The position numbers were made by a program, and so were the translations under genes. A stretch of DNA of 64,000 bases. Origin: Piper betle (taxonomy: Eukaryota; Streptophyta; Magnoliopsida; Piperales; Piperaceae). Location: positions 1-64,000 of the forward strand of contig JAURVB010002731.1 in the NCBI GenBank assembly GCA_033002965.1. Direction: 5' to 3'. Every line of letters starts with the position of its first letter. The stretch's first letter is position 1. Positions 47,790 through 59,819 of the stretch are shown here, in pieces. The notes below the pieces were generated by a model. It was not told the origin of the DNA and ran no database searches. It saw only the letters and a list, made by a program, of their open reading frames with translations.

Positions 47790-50200
47790 GAAAGCACTGG
47801 GTTTTTCTTTTTCCCAAATTATGAAGGCATCCTTTATTTAATTTCGTGGGCAGAGAATATAGGTGATGAACGTTCGTATAATATGATTTGTTTCATATTA
47901 AGGCGGAGGTTGAGGGTTTTACCATAGCAGCCCACTTTGATAATTTTTTGACCAGTTTAAATTCCTTGAATTAATGGTGTTTAAAAATTGACTATAATAA
48001 TTAAATTAATCTTTTTAATTGAAATGATGGGTTTGCTATAATATTTGCTACATCAAATTCCTGACCTCGGTCCAGATTTAGGTGTCAAAAAATGTTATCA
48101 GATATAAACACAAACCCAAGAAATTATTGGCTTTTTGGTTAATAACTTTAAAAAATTATATAATTTGTTACTATTAAAAACTTAATAAACTGTAGTGTAT
48201 TTTTTCTTATAAAATAGGCCACGCATGCTTCTAATCAAAAGTTGGGTTGAAATATTAAAATCCAAGCTCGTCCTTGACATGACATGGGCACTTGGTTGTT
48301 GAACAAGTTGAAGATATCTTCCTTTTTCTCCGTGCATGTCCTGCAAATCACAACAGGCACAATAAAGGGTGAGGCCATAAATTTCACTAGTTAAAATTAT
48401 TTATACAAATTTATCTTAATAATACGTGTCTGAACTGATGATGAATTTTTTAAAAAAAGATTATTTAAGGGATAATGCTGTTGTTTTGATTATGTAAACA
48501 AACAATCCAATTGATTTAGGTCCATTCCCGCCGCCTGGATTGGACAAGATTGGCAAAACATCAAAATAATAATAGAAAAAAGATGTATTATTATTATTGT
48601 TGTTGATAAGGGAGTTGCGGGAGTCGGGGAGGCAAATTGAACCAAAGATGGTACAAATAAAAGCTTATTGATATTTTAACAAAAAAATGCAAGCAGCAAG
48701 CTTTAAACTGGATGAATCCTCCTTTAAATCTAAACAATCATTCATTTTAAAGCACAAAACCAATCAACCAAATTAGAAACAATCAAACTATTCACAAATA
48801 TAAAATCTTCTGCAAATTACAAATTAAAAAACAAAAAAAAACGGCGAACCGGCCAAATGGCTGGCCAGGAGCGAGGAGGCTGTAGGAGGAGATAGTGATG
48901 GCAGAGGAAGAGATGGGGATGGCACGGGTGGAGTTAGATACAACAATTGCGTTGGAAGGGAGAGTCAGTAGCGGCGAGGCAGGAAGCGTCAATCGATGGC
49001 CGTGTCGGCCATATTCTGCGTTGTTCGCCCACCTTGTTTTGATGGCAAATTTATATCGATTTTATTCTCGTTCAATCTGTAGCGAGAAACCATACTATTT
49101 ACTCAAACTTTTTCATCCATTTGGATTATTATTGAAGATTACTCCTTTTGGCTTCTTACCAAAATATCCACTGTTCAAGTTGTAGATTGCACCCTGAATG
49201 GGAACTTGCAGCATAGTTTATGGGAGGGACAGGGGGGCGACGAGAAGGTGGTCAATATGCACAACATAACTGTTACTTTGGATGGCTCAAGTTGGCTGCA
49301 GGATGCAGGGGAGGGGGACAATGTGCCATTTTACAGTGAGCTCTATGCGCAGGTCAACTATATGCTAAAAAAGGTTTCCAAAAAAAAAAAAAACTATATG
49401 TTCAAAAACAGAGGCAGAAGATAAGTTAAAAGAGTTAGGGGGCATGACACCAACTCTTCTACGTGCTCGGTGGTAGATGGAGAGAAATTCCCATGTCTTT
49501 CTCTATTGTTTACCAATTTAACATTTAACCCGTTCCTCAAAAAAAACTTGAGAAGAGGAAGCTGTATGATTTCCTTTCGATTGTGCCACTGTATTGTGGT
49601 GCTTATAAAGCAATAATTTTTAAAGCAAATGCAAAGCTGCTGGAGAAATAATCATGGTCCATCGGGTTTACAATTTGACTCCATTGAATTGTGTATCAGA
49701 GTGAGAAAATTGCACGTTTAAGTAAGAAAATTGCACTATTTTTTTAGTATCATCACTGTACACAATATAAGGGAATAACCTCTAAGAATATAGGAATATA
49801 TGCTCTCATCTCACGTACTGATTGTGAATGTGTAGAAGATATAGTGACCACTCTCCGCTATCACAAGGGCCATAAAAAAATTTAATTGGAAATTGAGCAG
49901 TCAAATTAGAGGGAAATGCCCTACTACTGCATCCAGAATGTGCTCTCGTGTTTACTACATTCAAAATGAAGTAAGCTAAAATTCATACAAAATAATAATA
50001 ATATTTAAATTAATTCTTTTGTGCATATCCAAATTCTTCATCATTAATATCATTAATATCATTAATTCAATTCTCTATTAATTTTAGACGTCTTCTCAAT
50101 AGAGTCATCATCTTGTATTTCCATGCAATCCAATTTTTTCTCGCGAAAGTGTAAACAAGAACCACATGACTTACCACAAAACCTTATAATAGTAAATGAA
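47790..50200. other. Intergenic DNA, no recognised gene
   Basis: AT-rich DNA with a 96-codon frame at 48895-49185 (MAEEEMGMARVELDTTI start) that has no family resemblance and an A-run at 49380-49391. No repeat ends were recognised. Confidence 0.5.
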
Positions 50201-50229
50201 CAAAATAAGCGAAAGAACATTACTGATAA

Positions 50230-52706
50230 CTTAAAATAAGGGAGTATGTGCGCTTATTATGCCCAACTCCTCACTTGTTGCAACCATGACATAATCCTCC
50301 TTTTCACTGCATGATCTATGAGAATTTCTTATCCACTCTTCCATCTTTTATCACTTTTTTTGATTTTTTTAGTGGATGCACTTTTATTACATAATTTGAC
50401 TTTTGAGTTTTTCTCCATGTCCAACTCTTTCGACTACATCTTTTATCAACTTCTTTATCTCCAAAAGCTTATTTTTAGCAAGATCAAATTTATCTTCCAA
50501 ATAATATGCTTTTTTTGCTCTCTCCACTATGGGAGAGTGGCGGTCTATCTCAATCATCGTGAAGTTCAACCCCAGCTCCATCTAAAACTAAAGGAGTAAA
50601 CAGTCCACTTCTTGGGTTGGTTCATTTAGTAAGCTATGTGAACCAAACCACTGTTCTTTTCATTCAAATTGTAACTTGTTATGATGTAGCTTTTCTTCCA
50701 AGTCATCGACTTGTGTGTAAACTCTCTATATATTGTACAGTGCAATGTAGTACAAAGATAGAGTGTTTTATGATAAAAACAACTTTCTTTGTTACATCAA
50801 GTGTCCACCTCTGCATTATATAATGTTGAAATAAAACATCACCTTCATTTATCTCAACATATAAAATAAATGCTTATATAGAATGCCTTATGATTCTAAA
50901 AGTTTACGGCTACACGATGTTTTTCTATTCAACTATATTATATTTGACACAAGCAACAATTCTTTCATCGGTTCCGGAACATAAAACATCATACCTTTCA
51001 ATGTTGACATCTAATTCCTTAGAGAACAAATAGCAAGCTAAACTTTAATGTAATTCATGTTGAAACTGAAGGAAAATATTTCTAGTATATATCTTGACTA
51101 TCTTCTTTTTCATCTCGAATGAAGTCAAGAATTTAGGCCTTTTTGTATTTATTCTTGTAAGATTTTTTAGCCTTATTAAATCTTTATTTTTTAATTACTC
51201 ACTCAAACATGTGTATGAATTTAATGAGGCTATTATTTTTATTGACATACATTGATTAAAACATGTTTTGGGATTCACTCCGTTGTGCACTTATACCAGC
51301 TAACAATATACCTCTTCCATAAATAAGCCAGTTATGATGAATTGCATATATTGACAATAACCACCGATGATCCTCTAATTTATTTTCCCTTGTGAAGTAA
51401 ACTCACCTTCACTATTTGAACCATATAGGATATAGGCAACTAAGAAAATGCTCAATCAACTCTTTCTTATGAACAATAACACCTAGTTTTTCAAATTCTT
51501 TCTTCAAAATATGTTAAATGCAAAGTTAAAGATGAGTTGTTAGTAATGTTGTGGCAATTACTTTGTCCATGGCAGGATCTTGATTGGTAATTAAAGCCCC
51601 TTTGAATGCTTCCCATTAATACATTTTAGGAAAGCTTGAAAAAGCAAACAAAAGCCTCTACCTTCTTGTCATGTATAAAGCCATATCCAAATGAAATTGT
51701 TTGTTTGTGGTGGAAATGGTGCAAAAATAAAAGAATATTTATTTGTATCATATGTTACATCAAAAATAAAAAATATCCAAGAAGTGATGGTTATTTTTTT
51801 TTGAAGTTCTCTCTGCGTAAAAATAGTGCTTTAATCTGCCACAATCATCAATTTCATAGCAATAAAAAAATCATTCATCTTTTTTATTTCATCAAAATGC
51901 TCAACCAATAGTAAAACATCAATGACCTTTTTCTCCTATCTATTTCTTGTTTGGATGTTTTTAATATCTTTTTCAGTGCATCCAATATTTTCACCCCTCT
52001 TGCTTCAATTTTTGAGACTAACATTAATTGGCAAGCTTTTATATTTGCCTTTGTAAATGTACGAATCAAATGCCTTTGTGAAGTTGTAACTTTGCCTATC
52101 TGACTGAATAAAACGGGTCTTTGAAGTTGTAAGGAGTACATGACCGTGACCTTCCTCAAAGTTCGTAACCATCCACTTGCCCTCTTTATTAATAGTCGTT
52201 CTCACTTGTGCTTGGCAGCCTTCCCTAATGAGAGGATGGTTTATTTTCTTTCCAATATGTGAATCCTCATTTTGCCTTTTTCACTTCTTCATTCCCTCAG
52301 ATTATTTCATTTTCTTGATTTTTACCATCAAATTTAGTCCCGACTTCTTTTGAATGTCCTTTGGAGCAAACAAATATTTGTGAAGATAGCTTTTTTGTTG
52401 CCTAGTGAAATTTTGTGATTTGTGAACATAACTCTTTTGTTGCCTTGTGAAAATTTATACTTGCGTTTGTGCACCCTAAACCCTCCCTTAAAAGAATATC
52501 TTTTGTACAATTCAAATGCATCCTTTAAACATTCAAATTGCATTCCAACTAGTGGTTTGAAATCTTCTTCTATAATAGGATAAAATGTTGTAATATGATC
52601 AACCAGTTCTTTCTCGGCGTCTCCTTTGTTCACAGGTAGCCCCCCTTCAATAATAATAAAGTAACAAAATATTGTACAGTGAACAACAGAGACAATATAA
52701 TACACT
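50230..52706 (-). pseudogene. FAR1-related sequence (FRS) / MULE-transposase-derived gene, degenerate
   Basis: FAR1/FHY3-type proteins derive from Mutator-like transposases and act as transcription factors. Minus-strand pieces follow the family order. The FAR1 DNA-binding domain at 52705-52334 includes PLVGMQFECLKDAFELYKRY and GGFRVHKRKYK; 52205-52005 holds WMVTNFEEGHGHVLLTTSKT, its zinc-binding end. The MULE transposase core follows in broken frames: DCGRLKHYFYAER (near 51830), DVTYDTNKYSFIFAPF (near 51750), HDKKVEAFVCFFKAFLK (near 51660) and AQRSESQNMF (near 51270). The C-terminal zinc-knuckle-like CHGCNKRGVGHNKRTY lies near 50240-50290. Multiple stops and frameshifts show it is dead. I cannot tell a decayed FRS gene from a decayed transposon; no TIRs were found. 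Confidence 0.82.
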
Positions 52707-52719
52707 AATCACAATTATT

Positions 52720-53175
52720 ATCAGCACAATAACAACAGTCAAAGATAACGTGATTTTCAATTAAAAAAATTAATAGTTTAAATGCGCAGGGTATTTTTGC
52801 TTGCCTGGTAGTAGTCCATGAAATCATTTATGTTCTACATAAAATCATCTTAGTCATACGATAAAAAATCAACTTAATTACACCAATTACTAAACACAAA
52901 TATGAATATAGTACTAACTAAATAACTTAAAATAAATCGTTGGCCTCCCATATAGCACGCCAAAAAGGACACCCGTTAAAAAAATAAAAAAAATAAACAA
53001 GCATTTTGAAAAAAATATGGCAAGATGAGAACTCTATGCATATTTTCTTAGTACAACAACTCTTTACCAATGCAATCACATGTGATGCGTGGACGTTATT
53101 CACAACCAACATATATTATATATATATCTGTCAATTACAAATGAGGGGAAGAAATATCAGAATATAGAGCAATGG
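52720..53175. other. AT-rich intergenic DNA between the FRS pseudogene and fold-back element B
   Basis: Nothing recognisable beyond short A/T runs and a TA repeat near 53109-53128. Confidence 0.5.
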
Positions 53176-53179
53176 TACA

Positions 53180-54630
53180 CTTAGAAAGTGTGCTGTGCGA
53201 ATGTAGCGCACAACAGCATATTTGATTGTGGGCTGCTGGATGAAAATCCAACGGCTCACAATCAAAATTCTTACCCACCCCCCCCTCTCTCATTTTCACC
53301 CTTCTGTTTCTCCCGCCATCGTCTCGCCGTCGCCCTAGCCCCAAACTTCCTTGCCGATCGCCCTTGCCCCCGCTCCCGACCTTCCCCACCGGTCACCCCC
53401 GCCCTCCCAGAGTCGCAGTCACCCCCGGCCCCGCTCGCAGCTGCCGGCCCATCCCCCGCCCCACCCACAGCTGCTGCCGCCCCGCCCCCCGCGTTCCCAC
53501 CCCACGTCCCCTACCCCCGCCTCCGCTTGCAGCCGCCCCACCCTCGCGATCCCCTCACCCACCCCGCCGCGGAGGTCCCTCCCCCCTGCCCCACCCGCAG
53601 GGGGGAGGTTGAAAAACGGGAGCTTCCACGATTCGTATATATATACAGGGATCGAGTTAAGTTTTTATTGCAAAATTATTTTTTTTAAAAAAAATTTATT
53701 TCGTAATATTGACTCGAGTCGGGATAGAGTCAAGTTTTTATTATGAAATTATTTTATTTTTTTAAATTTATTTTGTAATAAAAACTTGACTCGAATAGGA
53801 ATCGAATTAAGTTTTTATTACAAAATTATTTTTATTTTTTTAAAAATTTATTTAGTAATATTGACTCGCGTCATGATAGAGTCAAGTTTTTATTATAAAA
53901 TTATTTTATTATTTTTAATTTATTTTGTAATAAAAACTTGAGTCGATCCCATGCAGGAAAGAATCAAATTTTTATTACAAAATTATTTTTTTATTTTTTA
54001 AATTTAATTCGTAATATTGACTCGAATCGAACCCAAATCTAAGTTTTTATTATAAAATTAATTTATTTCTTTAAAATTTATTTCGTAATAAAAACTTGAC
54101 TCGAATCGTGACCGAGTAAAATTTTTATTACGCTAGTACCCTCCCCTATTTCTTCCCCCCTTCTGTTTTACTGCGCCACCCCACCGCCGGCGACCTCATC
54201 GCCGACCGCCTGCACAGGGCTGGCAGCGCCTGCAAACGAGGCGGGGGAGGGGGGCGACCGTCGCGACGGGGTGGGTGAGGGATCGCGAGGGTGGGGTGGT
54301 GGCTGCAAGCGGAGGCGGGGGCCAGGGTGGCAGCAGTTGCGGGCAGGGCTGGGGAGGCGGGGGATGGGCCGGCAGCTGCAAGCGGGGCCACGGGTGGGGA
54401 CGAGGGCGACTACAACTACAGGAGGGTAGAGGTGACCGGCGGGGAAGGTCGGGGGTGACCGGCGAGGAAGGTCAAGGGTGACCGCCAGGAAGCTTAAGGC
54501 TGGGGCGATGGTAGGAAGAAATGGGCGGGGGCGTGAAGAAATGGGCGGGGGTGAAAAACGGGAAGGGGGAGGGTAAAAATTTTAAGTGTGGGCCATCCAA
54601 CGCTACTGCAACGCACAGTAAACCTCCTCG
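53180..54630. mobile_element. GC-rich fold-back element B
   Basis: Two long inverted arms, about 53290-53610 and 54160-54490, match each other well when one is reversed: for instance cccgaccttcccc, cagctgccggcccatccccc and caccctcgcgatccc occur in the left arm and as complements in the right. Between them (53650-54140) lies an AT-rich array of about six ~80-bp units alternating ttgactcgagtc-like and gagtcaagtttttatta words, so each unit is itself dyad-symmetric. Outside the arms, aatccaacgg (53248) faces ccatccaacgctac (54593), and gtagcgcac/gttgcagtagc words form possible TIRs. It matches element A (24.47-26.14 kb) in architecture and core sequence. Open frames over the arms are GC artefacts. 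No transposase is present. Confidence 0.65.
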
Positions 54631-54700
54631 TGGTATACTTGCAAGAATGGATGGAAGATGGTACGCTTTTTTTGAAAGATACAAATTTGCCCATCACAAC

Positions 54701-54800
54701 AGGTGAGACGAGGGATTGAAGGAGCGGGGATAATTCCGTCCACATAAAATAGGTGAGACGAGGGATTGAAGGAGCGGGGATAATTCCGTCCACATAAAAT
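54701..54800. repeat. Exact 50-bp tandem duplication
   Basis: Positions 54701-54750 and 54751-54800 are identical; each unit starts aggtgagacgaggg and ends ccacataaaat. A third partial start (aggtgac) follows. Perfect identity means the duplication is recent. Confidence 0.95.
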
Positions 54801-54844
54801 AGGTGACAGCTAACCCACTAATATAATATTGCAAAAGGATCAGA

Positions 54845-54984
54845 AATAAATGATTTATCTTTAAAAATATTGTCTGCCCATTAAAAAGACGGCTCATTAA
54901 ACAAACTCATATAAAATAATATATATATATGAGCCGTCTTTTTTTAATGGATCAGACAATATTTTTAAAGATAAGTCATTGATT
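54845..54984. repeat. Long hairpin (fold-back) sequence
   Basis: The left arm 54845-54895 contains tatctttaaaaatattgtct and ends agacggctca; the right arm 54930-54984 is its near-perfect inverse. The ~34-bp loop is AT-rich. The arms are about 50 bp, so this is either a small MITE or a structure-forming relic. Confidence 0.85.
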
Positions 54985-54989
54985 ATATA

Positions 54990-55875
54990 TATACACGCAC
55001 ACTTAAACCGCAGACGAGAGTAGAGTGGGTGAACATTTATTTCGTGAAGACAATTTGCTAACTATTCAAACGATGGCATTGTAATAGGCTATTGGGTAAA
55101 ATAATGCATCAATTTTTATGGTTCATAAAAAAGTTTCCGGTGAGCGCTAAGTTTCGTGCACTTTTAACGAGTTTTCAAAATTATTAAGACAACATTTTTT
55201 AGATGGACTCACTTCCCGAACTACACGGGTAGACTACAGATTTTACCCCAATAATTATCTGCTCTAATATCCTCTAACCAGATGGGGTTAGAAACCCAAT
55301 CAACAAATAAACCTGTCACTAATGAGTCAAACTCAAAAAATAATAATAATCAAACCCATAAAAGGGTTTTTTTATTATCTTCGAGAGAGTGGTTTTGGCA
55401 AAAATTAATACTATTTTGCTGTCATTTCTTTTGGATTTTGCCGTCATTTTCTAATACGGACCATGCCCAGCAACCATGGCAGACAGCTAAGAGGACTTCA
55501 ATAGACACTCAAACAACGTGGAACACGTTTAAACAAAATAGTACTATTATTTGTGTGAGGTAGACTTCAATTTATCACAGATTGTTCTTCGTAATTTGAG
55601 GAGTCAATTATGATTAGCATGTAAAATAATGGAATGTAATCCTTTTAATCCAACTATATTTATAATTTCCTCATCTAATTCATGGAAACATAACTCTCTA
55701 ATAATAATCATATTATTTAATGAGAGCACTAACGTGTTCTACCTAACCGATCAAATAAAACATAAGGGCGGCTTCTACAAAGTCTACCTTGGCTTAAACG
55801 GATAAGAGCTTTGGAGGGGAAAGAAAGCTCCGAAAGGTTAACTGATCAGCTCAAAATTGAGAATTGCCTCAAGAG
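54990..55875. other. Upstream region of the plastid-protein gene
   Basis: No gene or repeat was recognised. The last few hundred bases before 55876 should contain the promoter and 5' untranslated region; no clear TATA box could be assigned. Confidence 0.45.
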
Positions 55876-57711
55876 ATGACGAGCTTACTCCTCCCTTCCA
55901 ACATTGGTCTCCTCTCTCTTCCTCGACCCATCAGATCACACAAACAGCTCTCCGATCCGCTTCGTATATCTCTTTCTACCACTAAACTTGGATCTAAGAA
56001 GCTATGGAGCGAAGGGACAAGAGAAAGAAGAAGTAGACTTCAAGCAAAGTATGGTACTTGTGTATTGCGATTATTGAACTGAACTTTGTTCAATACGCAC
56101 AAGGCAATTTCATGTTTTTATTGCTGGTGTGCAGAGTTGACGACGTTCCGGTAGTTGCAGAGCCGTCGACGACGAGGAAGTAATATCGATCAATGTCATT
56201 GCTAGCTTAATGGTAAGATGTGAAGCTTTCATTTTTATATGTTGGGATCTGTCATTGCAGGAATCTCTGGGTAATGCTATGGGCATCAGCTTCGGTTGTT
56301 TTTCCACTATGGAACTGGAGATCAAAGTTGCAATCTTTCCTAGCAATGGAAGGTGGGCATATTATAGCATGAGCTGTCATGTTATGCTATAGCTAGAGAG
56401 CTTGTGATTTGATCTTGGGTCTGATGGGCTGTTGCATACACATACGCAGAGCAGGTGGAGTCAACAGTGAAATCAGTGGCCATGGCGGTGGATCAAGCTG
56501 CAGAGGTAGCAGAGGAGATGGCCGAAGATCTGGCGAGCAAGCTGCCGGAGGGATCTAAGCTCAAGGAAGCAGCCTGCTTTGTGGAGTGTGTCGCACATGA
56601 GGCGGAAAAGGACGCAGAGCTAACACTCTCCTTCGTTCAAAAGGTTTGCAAAACACTTTTCTCTTTGATTGGTTTGTCTTCTTCCGTTTCAATAGCAGCC
56701 CTCATCAAAGAGGCCTTTATCCTTTGCGGAGACAGAAAAAGACTTTACATTTATTTGGTATTCATTTTATCCCGAAAATTTTACTAGTTGAATTGCTTGA
56801 CAATTTGTCGAATTTTATCATTGATATGACAATCGATTTGATTTGATTTTGAGATAATCATAGTAAAAATCATTTCTTAAAGACAATCACCGATTGCATT
56901 ATTGATATTGATGGTGGCCTGTTCAATCAATATCATGAGCCCATTTAACCACATTCTTATACATTTTTCAATTGATTAAGAGTCGCAGATACTGATTCCA
57001 CCACCTTTTTCCTCCTCTTTTTCACATTTAAAGGGTATCACGGGTGTGTATAAGGGTGACAGGTCCGGCCTGTGGTAGGTCCGGCGTACGTTAGGATTCA
57101 TGTAAATATAAATGATATAATTTTAAATTATAAATTACAGACGCTAATCCTTTTGCCTTATCCGAATTTGGGACATCATTGCTGAGAAAGACAGGCAAAA
57201 CTAAAAATGGATTCTCCATGTTTTAAAAAATATATGTATAATAATTTCATAAACCTCTGAAGAGTAATAGCCAGATCTGGCCGAGATCAAGCTAAAGCCC
57301 GCGGCTTCTTCGGGTGACCATAGTGAACATCAACAATAGCAATTATTGAGCTCTCTTTTTTCTTATAATTTTTTATTTTATATTTGTCAACAAGTAACAA
57401 AGACATTATCTATCATGAAAAAAATATTTTAGCCGTCTTTTTTCTTTTGAACTTAATGATAGACTCTTACTAACCTTAAGAAGAGCTGATAAAGAGGACG
57501 GCTAAAAATTATAATGGCAGAAGCCCTAAGATGCTTTCTACATCATATATATACAATTTTTTTTATCATATACTAACTGTTGGGGCTTCATTAAGGATGG
57601 GTTTTGTTCTTTAATGCCTGGTTTTCATTGCAGGTGGATGACTTCAAGGAGGAGGTGAGGACACAAGTCGACGCGGTTTTTGAGAAAGGGAAGCCACAAC
57701 GTGAGTTATGA
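55876..57711 (+). CDS. Predicted plastid membrane protein of unknown function (5 exons)
   Basis: Exons 55876-56048, 56135-56179, 56261-56352, 56450-56643 and 57634-57711 join with GT-AG introns and consistent phases to a 193-residue protein. The N terminus (MTSLLLPSNIGLLSLPRP, then Ser/Arg/Lys-rich to about residue 57) looks like a chloroplast transit peptide. One hydrophobic segment follows (LWVMLWASASVVFPLW, residues about 75-90), then an acidic helical region (VDQAAEVAEEMAEDLASKL and LKEAACFVECVAHEAEKDAE) resembling an amphipathic or coiled helix, and a short tail VDDFKEEVRTQVDAVFEKG. Similar plant proteins are annotated only as uncharacterised chloroplastic, as far as I can recall; I do not assign a function. 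The start at 55876 is the first real ATG of the frame. Exon 5 is about 1 kb from exon 4, and the join is supported by a good acceptor (cattgcag). Confidence 0.78.
57427..57508. repeat. Small inverted repeat in intron 4 of the plastid-protein gene
   Basis: ttttagccgtctttt (57427-57441) faces aaagaggacggctaaaaa (57491-57508). The core agccgtc is shared with the hairpin at 54845-54984, suggesting related fold-back sequences. Confidence 0.6.
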
Positions 57712-57719
57712 TTTGTGAT

Positions 57720-59230
57720 AGGAAATCTTTACCATCGTTTAGGTGCGTAAATTGGCTGCCCTAGTTAATTAGCAATTTACTTGGTTCTGTGATTGAATTA
57801 CTTGGAATTTAAAGTCTCTTCATGTGATTGTTCTTCTTCAAGATTGAGAGGTTTATCTAATTAGACTTTTATATTTGTTTGGAAGTGTTCTGAGTTCGTC
57901 ATCTATAATTGGTCACCAAATTGGATGATGCTTTATTTGTATTAGACAAAATGTCATGTCCTTTGCTGGGTTAGAGATAGTTTTTAATTTAGATTTATTA
58001 AATACCGAGATTGACTATGCTGATATAATATCTTAAAAATAGAATTCGATTTTAAAGATTTATACTTTAATTAGCCAAATAACATGCGCTATGCGTGGAG
58101 CTATGTTAAAAAATCAACTCTAGAATAGTATAAATATATTCCAAATATATTTTACTAATTTTTGAAGAAATTTTTAAGTTTGAAATTTGTTAAATGTAAC
58201 TCAGACTACACAAATTATAAATATTAACCCGAGTAATAAGTTGAGTACTTACTAAAAAGAAATTAAGATGAATGTGAAATTAGTCTTGGGTCTTTTGGGC
58301 CCCCAACCAAAATCAAAGGCTCCCAAAATGGACTTAAATCAAAGGCTCCCAAAAGGGACTTTTAATAAGTATCACAAGTCTCTCTTAAATTAAAAATTAA
58401 CTCAATGAAATAAGAATTTTCTATTAGTCTATGTACAACTCACCATGATCATCTACAACCAATGTAGGATGAGCTCAATAACTCCCAGATTATGATCCCA
58501 AGATCTAAAGTGAACCCATGAAGGAAACTTGGCAAATACCAAATCTCCCAAGATCATAATCTAAATGCAAACTCCCCTTCTTAAATTATCATGTAGAACC
58601 CATGAAAGAAACTTGGCAAATACCATGGAAGAAACTTGGCAAATACCAAATCTCCCAAATTCGTAATCTGGCTATGATGCAAACTCCCGCCTTAACCCAA
58701 GGAATAAAGATTTTTCATTAGCCTATATATAACTCTTTATAATTATTTATAACTAATATGGGATAAACTCAATAATTAGTAGGTTGTAAATTTTACTCTC
58801 AATAATCAGGAACTCATGTAACACACAAGATATTTATTAATAAATATTACATCATTTTTTATCTTGAGAAAATTTAATAGTGGCTAGACTTAATTAAGAG
58901 ATTGTAATCATGAAACAAAATAAAATAGACAAATTAAAGTGAAATATAGTCGATGTTAAACAAAAAGAAATTGCTATTATAAAATTGAAATAAAGTTACA
59001 TGGATAAAAAAGTTTGAGAAGAAAGTTTTTAATAAATAATTATTATTAGGGTTTAGAGTTTAAGGTTTAAAATTGCATACTAAAATAAGAAGGAAAAAAA
59101 GGTGAAACGCAAATAACCAAGTTCAAATTAAGGTTTAATAAAATTAGTATAAAGGACACGTGTAACACAATTTTCTTTTCTGGATCCCTGTACTGGCCCT
59201 ATTTTGTGTCGGGTCTGTCATGCAACATTC
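57720..59230. other. AT-rich intergenic DNA with a degenerate internal duplication
   Basis: The word agaaacttggcaaatacca or a one-base variant occurs three times (about 58528, 58607 and 58627), and a ~75-bp stretch at 58411-58487 is repeated in decayed form at 58707-58782 (ctattagtctat/cattagcctat ... gctcaataa). This may be part of an old LTR. No coding sequence was seen. Confidence 0.5.
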
Positions 59231-59815
59231 AACGTTGTCAACCCCTTCAACCAAACATGGATTCTAGTGCCCTCCCTACCATCCCGCTGCTTGAGCTGCC
59301 CAAACCATTGCATGGCTCCTGCTTTTGATCCAACCAGGTACCATTGCTTACCGGCCCTCACGAATTAGCAGCATCATCCATAACATTGAGGCGTACACCA
59401 CGGTTCAATGACGGAACGTTATATTTGATTGTTCGTGGTGAAATAATTCGAATTCACGTTGATGAGGAGACTTCGGAGTTCATAGACTTACCAGAAAGCA
59501 TGTTAATCAGTGATTCGATGTATCTTGCTACATGGAAAGGGAACCTTCAATGGTGTGAATTTTGTTTTTTCAGTAAGAAGATGAAAGTTTGATGCTTGAA
59601 GATTGTTCGACGAGTAGATGGGCATTGAAACATTCTCTTTCCTTTCAATTCCTATTAGACGGTCGTACTCTTTATTCCCCACAATATTGTTCCGATGACA
59701 TAGAAGCATGTTTTCACTCTGCCATCTTTATAAACGTAGACCATAATAATATAATCTACTATGAGTTAGACAATGAGCGGAAGTTGAAGTTTGATGGTGA
59801 GGAAGTTTGTATATA
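59230..59815 (+). pseudogene. F-box protein pseudogene (F-box-associated domain only)
   Basis: F-box proteins with this C-terminal domain are substrate adaptors of SCF ubiquitin ligases. Broken frames from about 59237 recall the usual CNP-TKQW and AFDPTRYHCLPAL segments. A 82-codon frame (59344-59592) then gives FNDGTLYLIVRGEIIRIHVD and FIDLPESM, and after a one-base loss near 59590 a 75-codon frame (59589-59816) gives WALKHSLSFQFLL, AIFINVDHNNIIYYELDNER and KFDGEEV, the normal end of the domain. The F-box itself and the first half are absent, and the lesions make it non-functional. Confidence 0.7.
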
Positions 59816-59819
59816 ATCC

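Noticed and set aside
53188..54481. Frames up to 166 codons over fold-back element B
   Set aside because: They are Pro/Ala/Arg-rich readings of the inverted arms; the complementary strand is equally open.
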